From the NCBI GenBank assembly GCA_947496145.1, contig CANMBS010000002.1:124001-188000 (forward strand): DNA of 64,000 nucleotides, read 5' to 3'. Each line of letters starts with the position of its first letter. Position 1 is the stretch's first letter. The notes below the pieces were generated by a model. That model was not told where the DNA came from. It ran no database searches and saw only the letters and a list, made by a program, of their open reading frames with translations. The position numbers and the translations under genes were made by a program. Origin of the DNA: an uncultured Pseudovibrio sp. GTDB lineage: Bacteria; Pseudomonadota; Alphaproteobacteria; Rhizobiales; Stappiaceae. Below are positions 28,472 to 35,155 of this stretch, piece after piece.

Positions 28472-29196
28472 GCGGTCACTTCTTTAACTTCACCCGTAAA
28501 GGTGTATCCGCCCCCCCAGACGGTTTTGATCAGCTCTGGATTTTTGGGATCAATTTCGATTTTACGGCGTAGCCGGGAAACCTGATTGTCAATGGAACGG
28601 TCAAACACGCCCAGAGAGCGCCCGGAGGTCAGGTCAAGCAACTGTTCGCGCGAAAGCACCACACGCGGTCGTTTCAGGAAGGCCAAAAGCAGCTGAAACT
28701 CACCGGAAGACAACGGTACGCTTACCGCTTCCGGGTCAATGAGCTCACGCCGGGCCGTATCCAGCATCCAGCCGTTAAACGCCAGCCTCTCTGTGTCGAT
28801 GGGATCACGCTCACGCGGAACACTGCTGGCGCGGCGCAGCACCGCACGGATGCGGGCCAGCAACTCACGGGGATTGAAGGGCTTGGTCACATAATCATCT
28901 GCGCCGATCTCAAGACCGACCACCCGGTCCGTATCCTCAGCCATAGCTGTGAGCAAAATAACAGGTGCCTGATTGGTCTCCACCAGATGACGGCACAGGG
29001 ACAGGCCGTCTTCACCCGGCATCATGACATCCAGCACCACCAGATCAATGGAGGCATTCTTCAAAGCTTTACGGGCCGCCGCAGCACTTTCGGCCACGGT
29101 GGTGCGCATATTGTTCTTCGTCAGATAGCGCGCAAGGCTTTCCCGGATATCGCGATGATCATCGACAATAAGAATATGTGCTGTGCTTTGAGACAT
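28468..29196 (-). CDS. OmpR-family response regulator
   Basis: The 242-residue regulator has a receiver domain with acidic pocket D12/D13, phospho-acceptor D56 (LVVLDVMMPGEDG) and the conserved Lys in DYVTKPFNPREL. A winged-helix DNA-binding domain ends in SRLRRKIEIDPKNPELIKTVWGGGYTF. It is paired with the downstream kinase through an ATGA overlap. Its 5' end faces the EF-hand gene across 272 bases, so that gene is the first candidate target (inference). Confidence 0.95.
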   Translation of the reverse strand: MSQSTAHILIVDDHRDIRESLARYLTKNNMRTTVAESAAAARKALKNASIDLVVLDVMMPGEDGLSLCRHLVETNQAPVILLTAMAEDTDRVVGLEIGADDYVTKPFNPRELLARIRAVLRRASSVPRERDPIDTERLAFNGWMLDTARRELIDPEAVSVPLSSGEFQLLLAFLKRPRVVLSREQLLDLTSGRSLGVFDRSIDNQVSRLRRKIEIDPKNPELIKTVWGGGYTFTGEVKEVTA

Positions 29197-29468
29197 GCGC
29201 CCTCGCTGTCGGTCCCGTAATCTTTTGCAGTTAAACGCAAGTCGCTTTGCGCGTATCTAACATATGCCGCAATCTTAAAGCTGGCGAAAGAGACCCGCCA
29301 GCCGAAAATGTATCAAACTGTCACAACTGCTCCCTTCGGCAAACACTGAGACAAAACAGCGGGTTTTCTGACGTAGTTCTGCGACAGATGCTTCCTATGT
29401 TTGCCTCATCGAAGCTTTCTCACACACCTTCCCCTGGCAAATTAGCTTTGATGAATAGGAGTTATAAA

Positions 29469-30461
29469 ATGACGAAACTTAAAGTATTTGTAGCCGGTTC
29501 CCTCGCAGCTCTGATCGCTGGTACCGCTCTTTCTCCTGCTATGGCAGCTCCGGGCTTTGCGGGCGGATTTGCCAAGGAAAGAGGAACTCAGTTCTTTACA
29601 AATTTTGATGCTAACAAAGACGGCTCTGTCACTTCCGCCGAAATTGATGCCAAGCGTAAAGCAGACTTTGCAAAAGCAGACAGTGTCGGCGATGGATCTG
29701 TCACACTGGAAGAGTGGAAAGTCTTTGCAAAGGATCGCTCCGGCGAGCGTAGCTCTGACCGCTCCGTACGCATCTTCCAGCGTTTTGATACTGACGGTGA
29801 TGGCAAAGTCACACGTGATGAATTCCTCACTCAGGCAGAGCGCTTTACTACACGCATGGATCGCATGAAAAAAATCATGGGTGACCGCATGGCCATGATG
29901 AAAGATGGCAAAGGCCCACGTAGTGAAGGCATGCGCGGTGATGGCCCACGTGACCAAGGTAAACGCGGTGAGGGCATGAGCGGCAATGGTCCATGGGATC
30001 AGGACATGATGGGCTTCGGCAAGCATGGCGGTAAACGCGGTCCTGGCGGAAAAGGCATGCGCGGTGAAATGATGCAAGCCATGATAGCTAAGGTAGACCT
30101 GAACTCTGATGGCAAAATCTCTTCTGACGAACTGAATAAACTGGCGGATAAGCTCTTTGCAAATGGACCAGTTGATCTGGCAGGCTTCAGAACTCTGGCC
30201 GCTGAATTTAAAGAACCAATGTATGTACGCTCCTTCCAGCGTCTGGATACAAATGGCGATCTGAAAATCAGTAGCGAAGAATTTTTTGCACCAACGGCAA
30301 AGATGATGAGCCGCATGGACCGCAATAAGGACGGCGTTATCACCTCAGCTGACTTTACAAAAATGAAGAAAGACTGGCGTAAGGGTTGGAATGAACAGCG
30401 CGGGCATGGCGGCAAGAAAGGCTGGGGATGTGAAAAAGGCCAGAATGGCCCACGCGGCTAA
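29469..30461 (+). CDS. Secreted protein with six EF-hand calcium-binding loops
   Basis: The 330-residue protein has a Sec signal peptide (MTKLKVFVAGSLAALIAGTALSPAMA), so it is periplasmic or released. Six canonical 12-residue EF-hand loops are visible at 47-58, 71-82, 107-118, 210-221, 260-271 and 284-295, most of the form DxDxDGxIxxxE. Between the third and fourth loops lies a low-complexity linker (about 140-205) rich in Gly, Lys, Arg, Met and Asp with repeats like GKGPRSEGM and RGDGPRDQG. The C-terminus is also Gly/Lys-rich. The start is ATG at 29469 behind AGGAG. It is divergent from a two-component system with an acidic/basic repeat sensor; calcium or other divalent metal sensing is a reasonable inference. 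Confidence 0.9.
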   Translation: MTKLKVFVAGSLAALIAGTALSPAMAAPGFAGGFAKERGTQFFTNFDANKDGSVTSAEIDAKRKADFAKADSVGDGSVTLEEWKVFAKDRSGERSSDRSVRIFQRFDTDGDGKVTRDEFLTQAERFTTRMDRMKKIMGDRMAMMKDGKGPRSEGMRGDGPRDQGKRGEGMSGNGPWDQDMMGFGKHGGKRGPGGKGMRGEMMQAMIAKVDLNSDGKISSDELNKLADKLFANGPVDLAGFRTLAAEFKEPMYVRSFQRLDTNGDLKISSEEFFAPTAKMMSRMDRNKDGVITSADFTKMKKDWRKGWNEQRGHGGKKGWGCEKGQNGPRG

Positions 30462-30486
30462 TCATCCTCTTTAGGTTACCCAATGA

Positions 30487-30516
30487 AAAAGGCGGAGCCA
30501 TAAAGCTCCGCCTTTT
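30487..30516. terminator. Bidirectional terminator between the EF-hand and SulP genes
   Basis: AAAAGGCGGAGC (30487-30498) pairs perfectly with GCTCCGCCTTTT (30505-30516) around a six-base loop. A-run before and T-run after make it work on both strands, as expected between convergent genes. Confidence 0.92.
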
Positions 30517-30539
30517 GTATTCAGCATGCAAATTTTGGT

Positions 30540-32126
30540 CTAGTTACCGGCAGGCTTTGCCTCTTGCATTTCAGCAGCATAGTCCACCGCAACACCGTAA
30601 TGCGGATCTTCCATCACGGAGACTTCAACCATGTTTCCTGCTTTATGCAGAAGGCCCTTACAGTCCGGAGACAGGTGGCGCAGATGCAAAGTTTTACCTG
30701 CCTGCTCGTAGCGCGTTGCCAAAGCATCAATGGCCGCCAGACCGGAATGGTCCACCACGCGCGAGTTGATGAAGTCAACAATCACATCTTGCGGATCGCT
30801 CTGCGGATCAAAAATCTCCTGAAAACCAGCAGCAGAACCAAAGAACAGCGGCCCTTCCAGCTTGTAGATTTTCCAGCCATCAGAGTTGGTGGTGGTGTGC
30901 GCATCAATACGCTTGGAGGCATTCCATGCATATGCCAGCGCAGAAACAATCACGCCAACAACCACAGCAACAGCAAGGTCAGAATAGACGGTTACGCCAG
31001 TGACCAGCGCAATCACAATCGCATCAGTGCGCGGGATTTTGTGTAAGATCTTGAAGGTGTTCCAGGCAAAGGTGCCAATCACCACCATAAACATTACGCC
31101 AACCAGCGCTGCCAGAGGGATCTGCTCAATAAGCGGAGCGGCAAACAAAATGAAGCTTAAGAGGAACAAAGCCGCTGCAATACCTGCAAGGCGGGTACGG
31201 CCACCGGACTTCACGTTGATCATGGACTGACCAATCATGGCACAGCCACCCATACCGCCAAAAAAGCCCGTCACCACGTTTGCAGCGCCCTGTGCCACAC
31301 ACTCTTTGGACGCGCCACCGCGTGTGCCAGTCATGTCAGCAACAAGGTTCAGCGTCAAAAGGCTCTCAATCAAACCAATCGCTGCCAGAATAACGGAATA
31401 AGGCAGAATGATCTTCAGCGTTTCCAGATTCAGCGGAACCATCGGAATATGAAACTCAGGCAGGCCACCTGCAATCGGGGCCAGGTCGCCAACAGTCTGC
31501 ACATTAAGACCAAGGCCAATCACGATAGCCGAAACAACAACAATACCTGCAAGAGGAGCAGGGATTGCATTGGTTAGCTTTGGCAGAAACCAGATAACAG
31601 CCATGGTCAACACAACCAGACCCAGCATCAGCGCCAGATCAAATCCTGCAAGCCAGCTGGTGACACCTGTTGTTGCATCAACGGTCTGGAACTGCCCCAT
31701 CTGCGCAAGGAAAATCACGATAGCCAGACCATTCACGAAGCCCAGCATCACAGGATGCGGAACCATGCGGATGAACTTGCCCCAGCGCATAACACCAAAG
31801 ATAACCTGAAGAATGCCCATAAGCACAACAGCAGCAAACAGATATTCAACGCCGTGCTGAACCACCAGAGAAACCATCACAACGGCAAGGGCGCCTGTTG
31901 CACCGGAAATCATACCCGGACGACCGCCAAAAACAGCGGTGATGATGCCAACGATGAAGGCTGCATAAAGACCAACGAGAGGTTCAACCTGCGCAACAAA
32001 CGCAAAGGCCACAGCTTCCGGAACCAGTGCAAGGGCAACGGTGAGGCCGGAAAGCAACTCAACTTTAATAGTGTTGGCTGAAAAGCCGGATTTAGCGGGC
32101 GCGAGCGCCTCCGTGGACGAATGCAA
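30540..32126 (-). CDS. SulP-family inorganic anion transporter with STAS domain
   Basis: The 528-residue protein has a SulP/SLC26 membrane core of about 14 segments (residues 20-400; beginning KVELLSGLTVALALVPEAVAFAF and including GGMGGCAMIGQSMINVKSGG) and a C-terminal STAS domain (about 425-515; DVIVDFINSRVVDHSGLAAIDAL). These carriers move sulfate, bicarbonate or other anions across the inner membrane; no neighbouring carbonic anhydrase or sulfur gene indicates which. The start is a TTG at 32126, supported by a strong GGAGG six bases upstream. Confidence 0.92.
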   Translation of the reverse strand: MHSSTEALAPAKSGFSANTIKVELLSGLTVALALVPEAVAFAFVAQVEPLVGLYAAFIVGIITAVFGGRPGMISGATGALAVVMVSLVVQHGVEYLFAAVVLMGILQVIFGVMRWGKFIRMVPHPVMLGFVNGLAIVIFLAQMGQFQTVDATTGVTSWLAGFDLALMLGLVVLTMAVIWFLPKLTNAIPAPLAGIVVVSAIVIGLGLNVQTVGDLAPIAGGLPEFHIPMVPLNLETLKIILPYSVILAAIGLIESLLTLNLVADMTGTRGGASKECVAQGAANVVTGFFGGMGGCAMIGQSMINVKSGGRTRLAGIAAALFLLSFILFAAPLIEQIPLAALVGVMFMVVIGTFAWNTFKILHKIPRTDAIVIALVTGVTVYSDLAVAVVVGVIVSALAYAWNASKRIDAHTTTNSDGWKIYKLEGPLFFGSAAGFQEIFDPQSDPQDVIVDFINSRVVDHSGLAAIDALATRYEQAGKTLHLRHLSPDCKGLLHKAGNMVEVSVMEDPHYGVAVDYAAEMQEAKPAGN

Positions 32127-32590
32127 GGAGCACCTCCAATGGGGTTATTAAATCTGTTTTGAATACTGGGCAAATCCTAGGCACGTACCGTGAAGTCCGT
32201 GTGAAACCGAATGATTTCTGGAAAGGACATGAGCTGCTAAGCTAAAAAACCGCAATACACGCGGCTTCTACTCCCTTTTGCGGGCGCTTATACGTGAATA
32301 TTGTAAAAAATACCATCCCCCCAACGCATAATAGCTATGCGTTGGGAGAGGTGAGGCTTTTGCATAGCCGAGTTTCAGACTTAGCATACAGCATGCTTCA
32401 TGCAATCAGCTTCAATCGAAGGGCTGGGTTTTGCTTTTTCGCTACGATCTTCGCTCTTTTGGATATCTGGTTTGCAAATGATGGAACACACCTCTGGCAA
32501 GCGCTGTCAGGTCAGCGCAGATAACAAATCAAATCGAACCAGCCTGCCAGATTGACATGCTCCGCATGAGTGAGGCCCTTTGAGGGCATA
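32127..32590. other. Intergenic region between the SulP gene and the first ABM module
   Basis: About 460 bases. It contains the SulP promoter region on the left and one notable element, a perfect 11-bp hairpin at 32320-32346 listed separately. A 76-residue plus-strand frame (32294-32524) runs through the hairpin and has no convincing composition, so I do not call a gene. Confidence 0.4.
32320..32346. repeat. Perfect 11-bp inverted repeat
   Basis: CCCAACGCATA (32320-32330) and TATGCGTTGGG (32336-32346) are exact reverse complements with a five-base loop, ATAGC. No T-run follows on either strand, so it may be an operator or an RNA hairpin and not a terminator. Confidence 0.6.
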
Positions 32591-32634
32591 TTGACACATT
32601 TACCATATGAATTTAATTATCATGATAATTAAAT
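32591..32634 (+). promoter_or_regulatory. Promoter and 24-bp palindromic operator of ABM gene 1
   Basis: TTGACA (32591-32596), a 17-base spacer and TAATTA (32614-32619) form a promoter. The -10 box lies inside a perfect 24-bp palindrome, 32611-32634, with half-site ATTTAATTATCA. A repressor of the MarR type bound there would block RNA polymerase. The same arrangement recurs before the second copy with a paired base change. Confidence 0.75.
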
Positions 32635-32645
32635 GGAGAATCGTG

Positions 32646-32939
32646 TTGTCAAAATCTCTCTTCATATTTGCGGAAATTAAACCTAAACCAGAGCATTTTC
32701 ATGCGGTGCAACAGGCGATCTTTGGTATTCTTAAACAGACTCGCGAAGAAGCCGGATGCCTGTCGTTTGATCTGCTCGAGGCCCCTGATAAGGATGCTCT
32801 CTTTCTTTTTGAGGAATGGATAGATGAAGCCTCATTAAACCAGCATCACGAACAGCCTTATACAGTGAACGCCGCAAACGCTTGCAAAGAGTGGTTGGCT
32901 GAACCCACACGTGTTGTGCCTATGCATAGGCTTGCATAA
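32646..32939 (+). CDS. ABM-fold (antibiotic biosynthesis monooxygenase-like) protein, copy 1
   Basis: The 97-residue protein is a single ABM/dimeric ferredoxin-like domain. It opens SKSLFIFAEIKPKPEHF and has the family's AGCLSFDLLEAPD, FLFEEWIDEASLNQHHEQPY and C-terminal W-L. Members are small cytoplasmic dimers acting as monooxygenases, quinone-handling or haem-degrading enzymes, or isomerases; the substrate is not evident. By alignment with copy 2 (about two thirds identical without gaps) the start is TTG at 32646, after GGAG at 32635-32638; GTG at 32643 is the alternative. The following MarR gene of this copy is decayed. Confidence 0.85.
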   Translation: MSKSLFIFAEIKPKPEHFHAVQQAIFGILKQTREEAGCLSFDLLEAPDKDALFLFEEWIDEASLNQHHEQPYTVNAANACKEWLAEPTRVVPMHRLA

Positions 32940-32943
32940 CCTT

Positions 32944-33231
32944 ATGTGGCTATTAGGTTAATTTACCTCACTCTCATGATCAGCGGATACATCTCCGGAA
33001 CAGGGGTGGGCACGCTGATATAGTGGTTTGGCCGCTTACCAGACACTTATTTTAGCACCTATGCCATGCCTCAGTTAAACTTAGGCATCATGCTTGTCAT
33101 AGATTGCGAGCCACTGAGACTGCTTGCGCCAAAGTGAGATCAAACAGCAGCTGGATGTGTCAGGGTCAGTCCTGCATCGAGCAATTAACATATTACTTTT
33201 CGCAAGTCCCTTGCTCGCTGTGGTCTTACCG
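32944..33231 (+). pseudogene. Decayed MarR regulator, copy 1 of the duplicated module
   Basis: This stretch aligns with the intact marR at 33646. The matching ATG is at 32944, and shared blocks include ACAGGGG (near 32999), CCGCTTACCAGACACTTATTT (partly matching CGCTTGCTGGACACTTATTT) and the recognition-helix region encoding LRQSEIKQQLDVSGSVLHRAINILL, against LRQSEINQRLDVSKPVLHRTINALL in the intact gene. Decay is shown by early in-frame stops (for example TAA near 32959 and TAG near 33021), an internal deletion of about 36 bases, a two-base deletion before the helix-turn-helix, and loss of everything after about 33231. It cannot encode a working regulator. Confidence 0.85.
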
Positions 33232-33292
33232 GCGACCGGCCTTGAAACGCCGGAGAAGTTCCTGAAGACACATATGCCTCCTGGAAATTGCA

Positions 33293-33336
33293 TTGACAAA
33301 TACATTATATAAATTTAGTTATCATGATAACTAAAT
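33293..33336 (+). promoter_or_regulatory. Promoter and 24-bp palindromic operator of ABM gene 2
   Basis: TTGACA (33293-33298), 17 bases, then TAGTTA (33316-33321). The perfect 24-bp palindrome is 33313-33336 with half-site ATTTAGTTATCA. Relative to copy 1 one A has become G in the left arm and the matching T has become C in the right arm, so symmetry is preserved. This points to selection for a symmetric protein-binding site. Confidence 0.78.
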
Positions 33337-33347
33337 GGAGAATCGCA

Positions 33348-33641
33348 GTGTCAAAATCTCTTTTCATATTTGCAGAAATCAAACCTAAACCAGAGTTCTT
33401 TCAGGCAGCGCAGCAGGCAATTCTCGGTATTCTTGAGCGAACCCGCGCAGAAGCCGGATGTGTATCGTTCACTCTGCTGGAAGCACCTGAAAAAGATATG
33501 CTTTACCTTTTTGAGGAATGGACGGACCAAACCGCTCTCGACCAGCATCATGAACAGCCTTACACCCTGAGCGTTTTTGAGGCCTACAAAGAATGGCTGG
33601 CAGAGCCACCACGTATCCTGCCCATGCATAAACCGGACTAA
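33348..33641 (+). CDS. ABM-fold protein, copy 2
   Basis: This 97-residue ABM-domain protein is a paralogue of the product at 32646, aligning end to end with no gap. Conserved parts are SKSLFIFAEIKPKPE, EAGC-SF-LLEAP-KD, LFEEW and QHHEQPYT. Variation is concentrated in the helix before the C-terminus. The start is GTG at 33348 with GGAG upstream; a longer frame from 33324 would begin inside the operator. It is followed 4 bases later by an intact marR, so this is the complete version of the module. It probably shares the copy-1 activity; the substrate is unknown. Confidence 0.86.
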   Translation: MSKSLFIFAEIKPKPEFFQAAQQAILGILERTRAEAGCVSFTLLEAPEKDMLYLFEEWTDQTALDQHHEQPYTLSVFEAYKEWLAEPPRILPMHKPD

Positions 33642-33645
33642 CCTC

Positions 33646-34086
33646 ATGTACTTCCTACGCGAACTCCCAACACGTGCCATGATTGACAGGTACGTTTCTG
33701 AAACAGGGGCAGGCAGCACAGATGTAATCGAGAAAGCTCTTTCAATGATGAGGGCTGCAAGTGAACTTGGTCGCTTGCTGGACACTTATTTCAGTGCCCA
33801 CAATCTGTCTCAGCTGAAGTTCCTGATCTTGATAGTCATCGATCGTGAACCGGGCAGGGACAGCCTGCGCCAGAGCGAGATCAATCAACGGCTGGATGTA
33901 TCTAAACCAGTCCTGCACCGGACAATCAACGCTCTGTTGTCCGCAGGGCTTCTTGTACGCAGTGAAGATGCTGAGGATTCCCGCGCCCACCAGCTGGGTT
34001 TAACTGATGCAGGCAAATCCATCTTAAACGCAATCCTGCCGGGATATTTTCAGGTCATATCAGATTTTATGAAGGAACAGGGATGA
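33646..34086 (+). CDS. MarR-family regulator paired with ABM copy 2
   Basis: The 146-residue protein has the MarR winged helix (about 55-125), with recognition region SLRQSEINQRLDVSKPVLHRTINALLSAGLLVRSEDAEDSRAHQLGLTDAG in which the D-x-R wing motif is DSRAHQL. It starts 4 bases after the ABM gene and its stop overlaps the next start, so the three genes are one operon. The likely binding site is the palindrome over the ABM promoter, giving autoregulation with a small-molecule inducer; this is inference from the family. Confidence 0.9.
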   Translation: MYFLRELPTRAMIDRYVSETGAGSTDVIEKALSMMRAASELGRLLDTYFSAHNLSQLKFLILIVIDREPGRDSLRQSEINQRLDVSKPVLHRTINALLSAGLLVRSEDAEDSRAHQLGLTDAGKSILNAILPGYFQVISDFMKEQG

Positions 34087-34292
34087 TCAGAGTCCTAACC
34101 ACGTTCTTCGCGTGGATCGCCGTTTATACATCAGTTACAGTAACACTCCTTGGCTTCAGATGGGCTGAAGTTGATTTTGCCTTACCAGTCCAGACACTAA
34201 TTCTCACCGCTGCTCTGGTCCCGTCAATGGTTTACATTATCGGACCATTCGCCGGAAGGCTTGCGCACTACTTTATGCTCAAAGCCAGATAG
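34083..34292 (+). CDS. Small two-helix membrane protein, translationally coupled to marR
   Basis: The 69-residue protein has two hydrophobic segments, about 4-24 (LTTFFAWIAVYTSVTVTLLGF) and about 34-55, then a basic end. The ATG at 34083 overlaps the marR stop codon as ATGA. Similar small proteins of the DUF2798 type occur with MarR genes, but I cannot confirm the family here. No equivalent follows the decayed copy. It converges with the next MarR gene, one base apart. Confidence 0.75.
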   Translation: MIRVLTTFFAWIAVYTSVTVTLLGFRWAEVDFALPVQTLILTAALVPSMVYIIGPFAGRLAHYFMLKAR

Positions 34293-34293
34293 T

Positions 34294-34722
34294 TTACCCA
34301 TCCTGCATATTGGCAATAATCTTATGGGCAAGGCGCAAAAAAGTCGCCTTGTCTTCCTCAGAAACCCCCTCCAGAGCCTGCGCATTTTGCGCCTGAGCGG
34401 CCTGAATCGCAGGCTCTTGTAAAGATCTGGCCCGCTCGCTCACCCAGTTTTGCAAAGCCCGCTTGTCTCCGGGGTGTGCGCGGCGTTCAATCAGCCCGTC
34501 CCGCTCCATGCGCTTAAGCGTGTTAGCCATCGTGGCCTGTTCCACATCCAGCCGCTCCACCAGTTGCGCTTGCGTGAGGCCGTCTTCTGCCCATAGTTCC
34601 AGAAGTGTCATAAACTGCGCCGGTGCAAGCCCGAGACCCGCAATGCGCCTGTGAAGCCCCGTCGCAAACAGACGAGCCATATGATTAACCAGATAGCCAG
34701 CAGACTGAGATTTTTGAAACAC
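34294..34722 (-). CDS. MarR-family regulator of the third ABM module
   Basis: The 142-residue protein has the typical winged-helix core: LAPAQFMTLLELWAEDGLTQAQLVERLDVEQATMANTLKRMERDGLIERRAHPGDKRA, with the wing motif GDKRALQ. It is not a recent copy of the MarR at 33646. The start is GTG at 34722, with AGGAAA upstream. It is divergent from a secreted ABM-like gene across a 73-base region containing twin palindromes, so it most probably represses both itself and that gene. Confidence 0.92.
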   Translation of the reverse strand: MFQKSQSAGYLVNHMARLFATGLHRRIAGLGLAPAQFMTLLELWAEDGLTQAQLVERLDVEQATMANTLKRMERDGLIERRAHPGDKRALQNWVSERARSLQEPAIQAAQAQNAQALEGVSEEDKATFLRLAHKIIANMQDG

Positions 34723-34736
34723 AGTATTTCCTATTT

Positions 34737-34776
34737 ACATAGCATGCTATTTAATTGTATATATAGCATGCTATGT
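34737..34776. promoter_or_regulatory. Twin ATAGCATGCTAT palindromes between marR and the secreted ABM gene
   Basis: The 12-bp palindrome ATAGCATGCTAT occurs at 34739-34750 and again at 34763-34774, centres 24 bases apart, and the whole element is itself close to symmetric from ACATAGC to GCTATGT. It occupies most of the 73-base divergent promoter region, as expected for two MarR dimers. Confidence 0.85.
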
Positions 34777-34795
34777 TAATTACTGGAGAATTGCC

Positions 34796-35155
34796 ATGAT
34801 TAATTTAAAAGGGATTGCTGTTGCACTAGGTATGAGTCTGGTGGCAAGCGCATCTGCCAACGCAGATGTAACACTCATCAATGTATTTGAAGTGCCGGAA
34901 GGCCAGCGGGAAGTCACCATTGCAGCATGGGAAAAAGCTCGCGACTTCCTCGCAACACAGCCGGGCTACATCACCATAGCCCTCCACCAGAACTTGCAAC
35001 CCGATGCCAGATTTCAACTCATCAACATTGCACAATGGAGCAGTCCGAACGAATTTCAGGCTGCGATCAAAAACATGCGGCAGGCTGGCATATATCCCAA
35101 AATTGAGGGACTTGGAGTAAACCCGAGCCTTTACAAAACGATCAGAAAAGACTGA
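34796..35155 (+). CDS. Exported ABM-like protein
   Basis: The 119-residue protein has a signal peptide (MINLKGIAVALGMSLVASASANA, cleavage before DVTLINV) followed by one ABM-like domain: VTLINVFEVPEGQ, LATQPGYITIALHQNL, FQLINIAQWSSPNEFQAAI. ABM proteins are usually cytoplasmic, so export is unusual. GGAG lies eight bases before the ATG. It is divergent from and probably repressed by the adjacent MarR protein. Its function is unknown; handling of a reactive or toxic small molecule in the periplasm would fit the context. Confidence 0.82.
   Translation: MINLKGIAVALGMSLVASASANADVTLINVFEVPEGQREVTIAAWEKARDFLATQPGYITIALHQNLQPDARFQLINIAQWSSPNEFQAAIKNMRQAGIYPKIEGLGVNPSLYKTIRKD

Noticed and set aside
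33124-33312. 62-residue plus-strand frame as a small gene
   Set aside because: It is the frameshifted helix-turn-helix remnant of the decayed marR followed by unrelated codons, not an independent gene.
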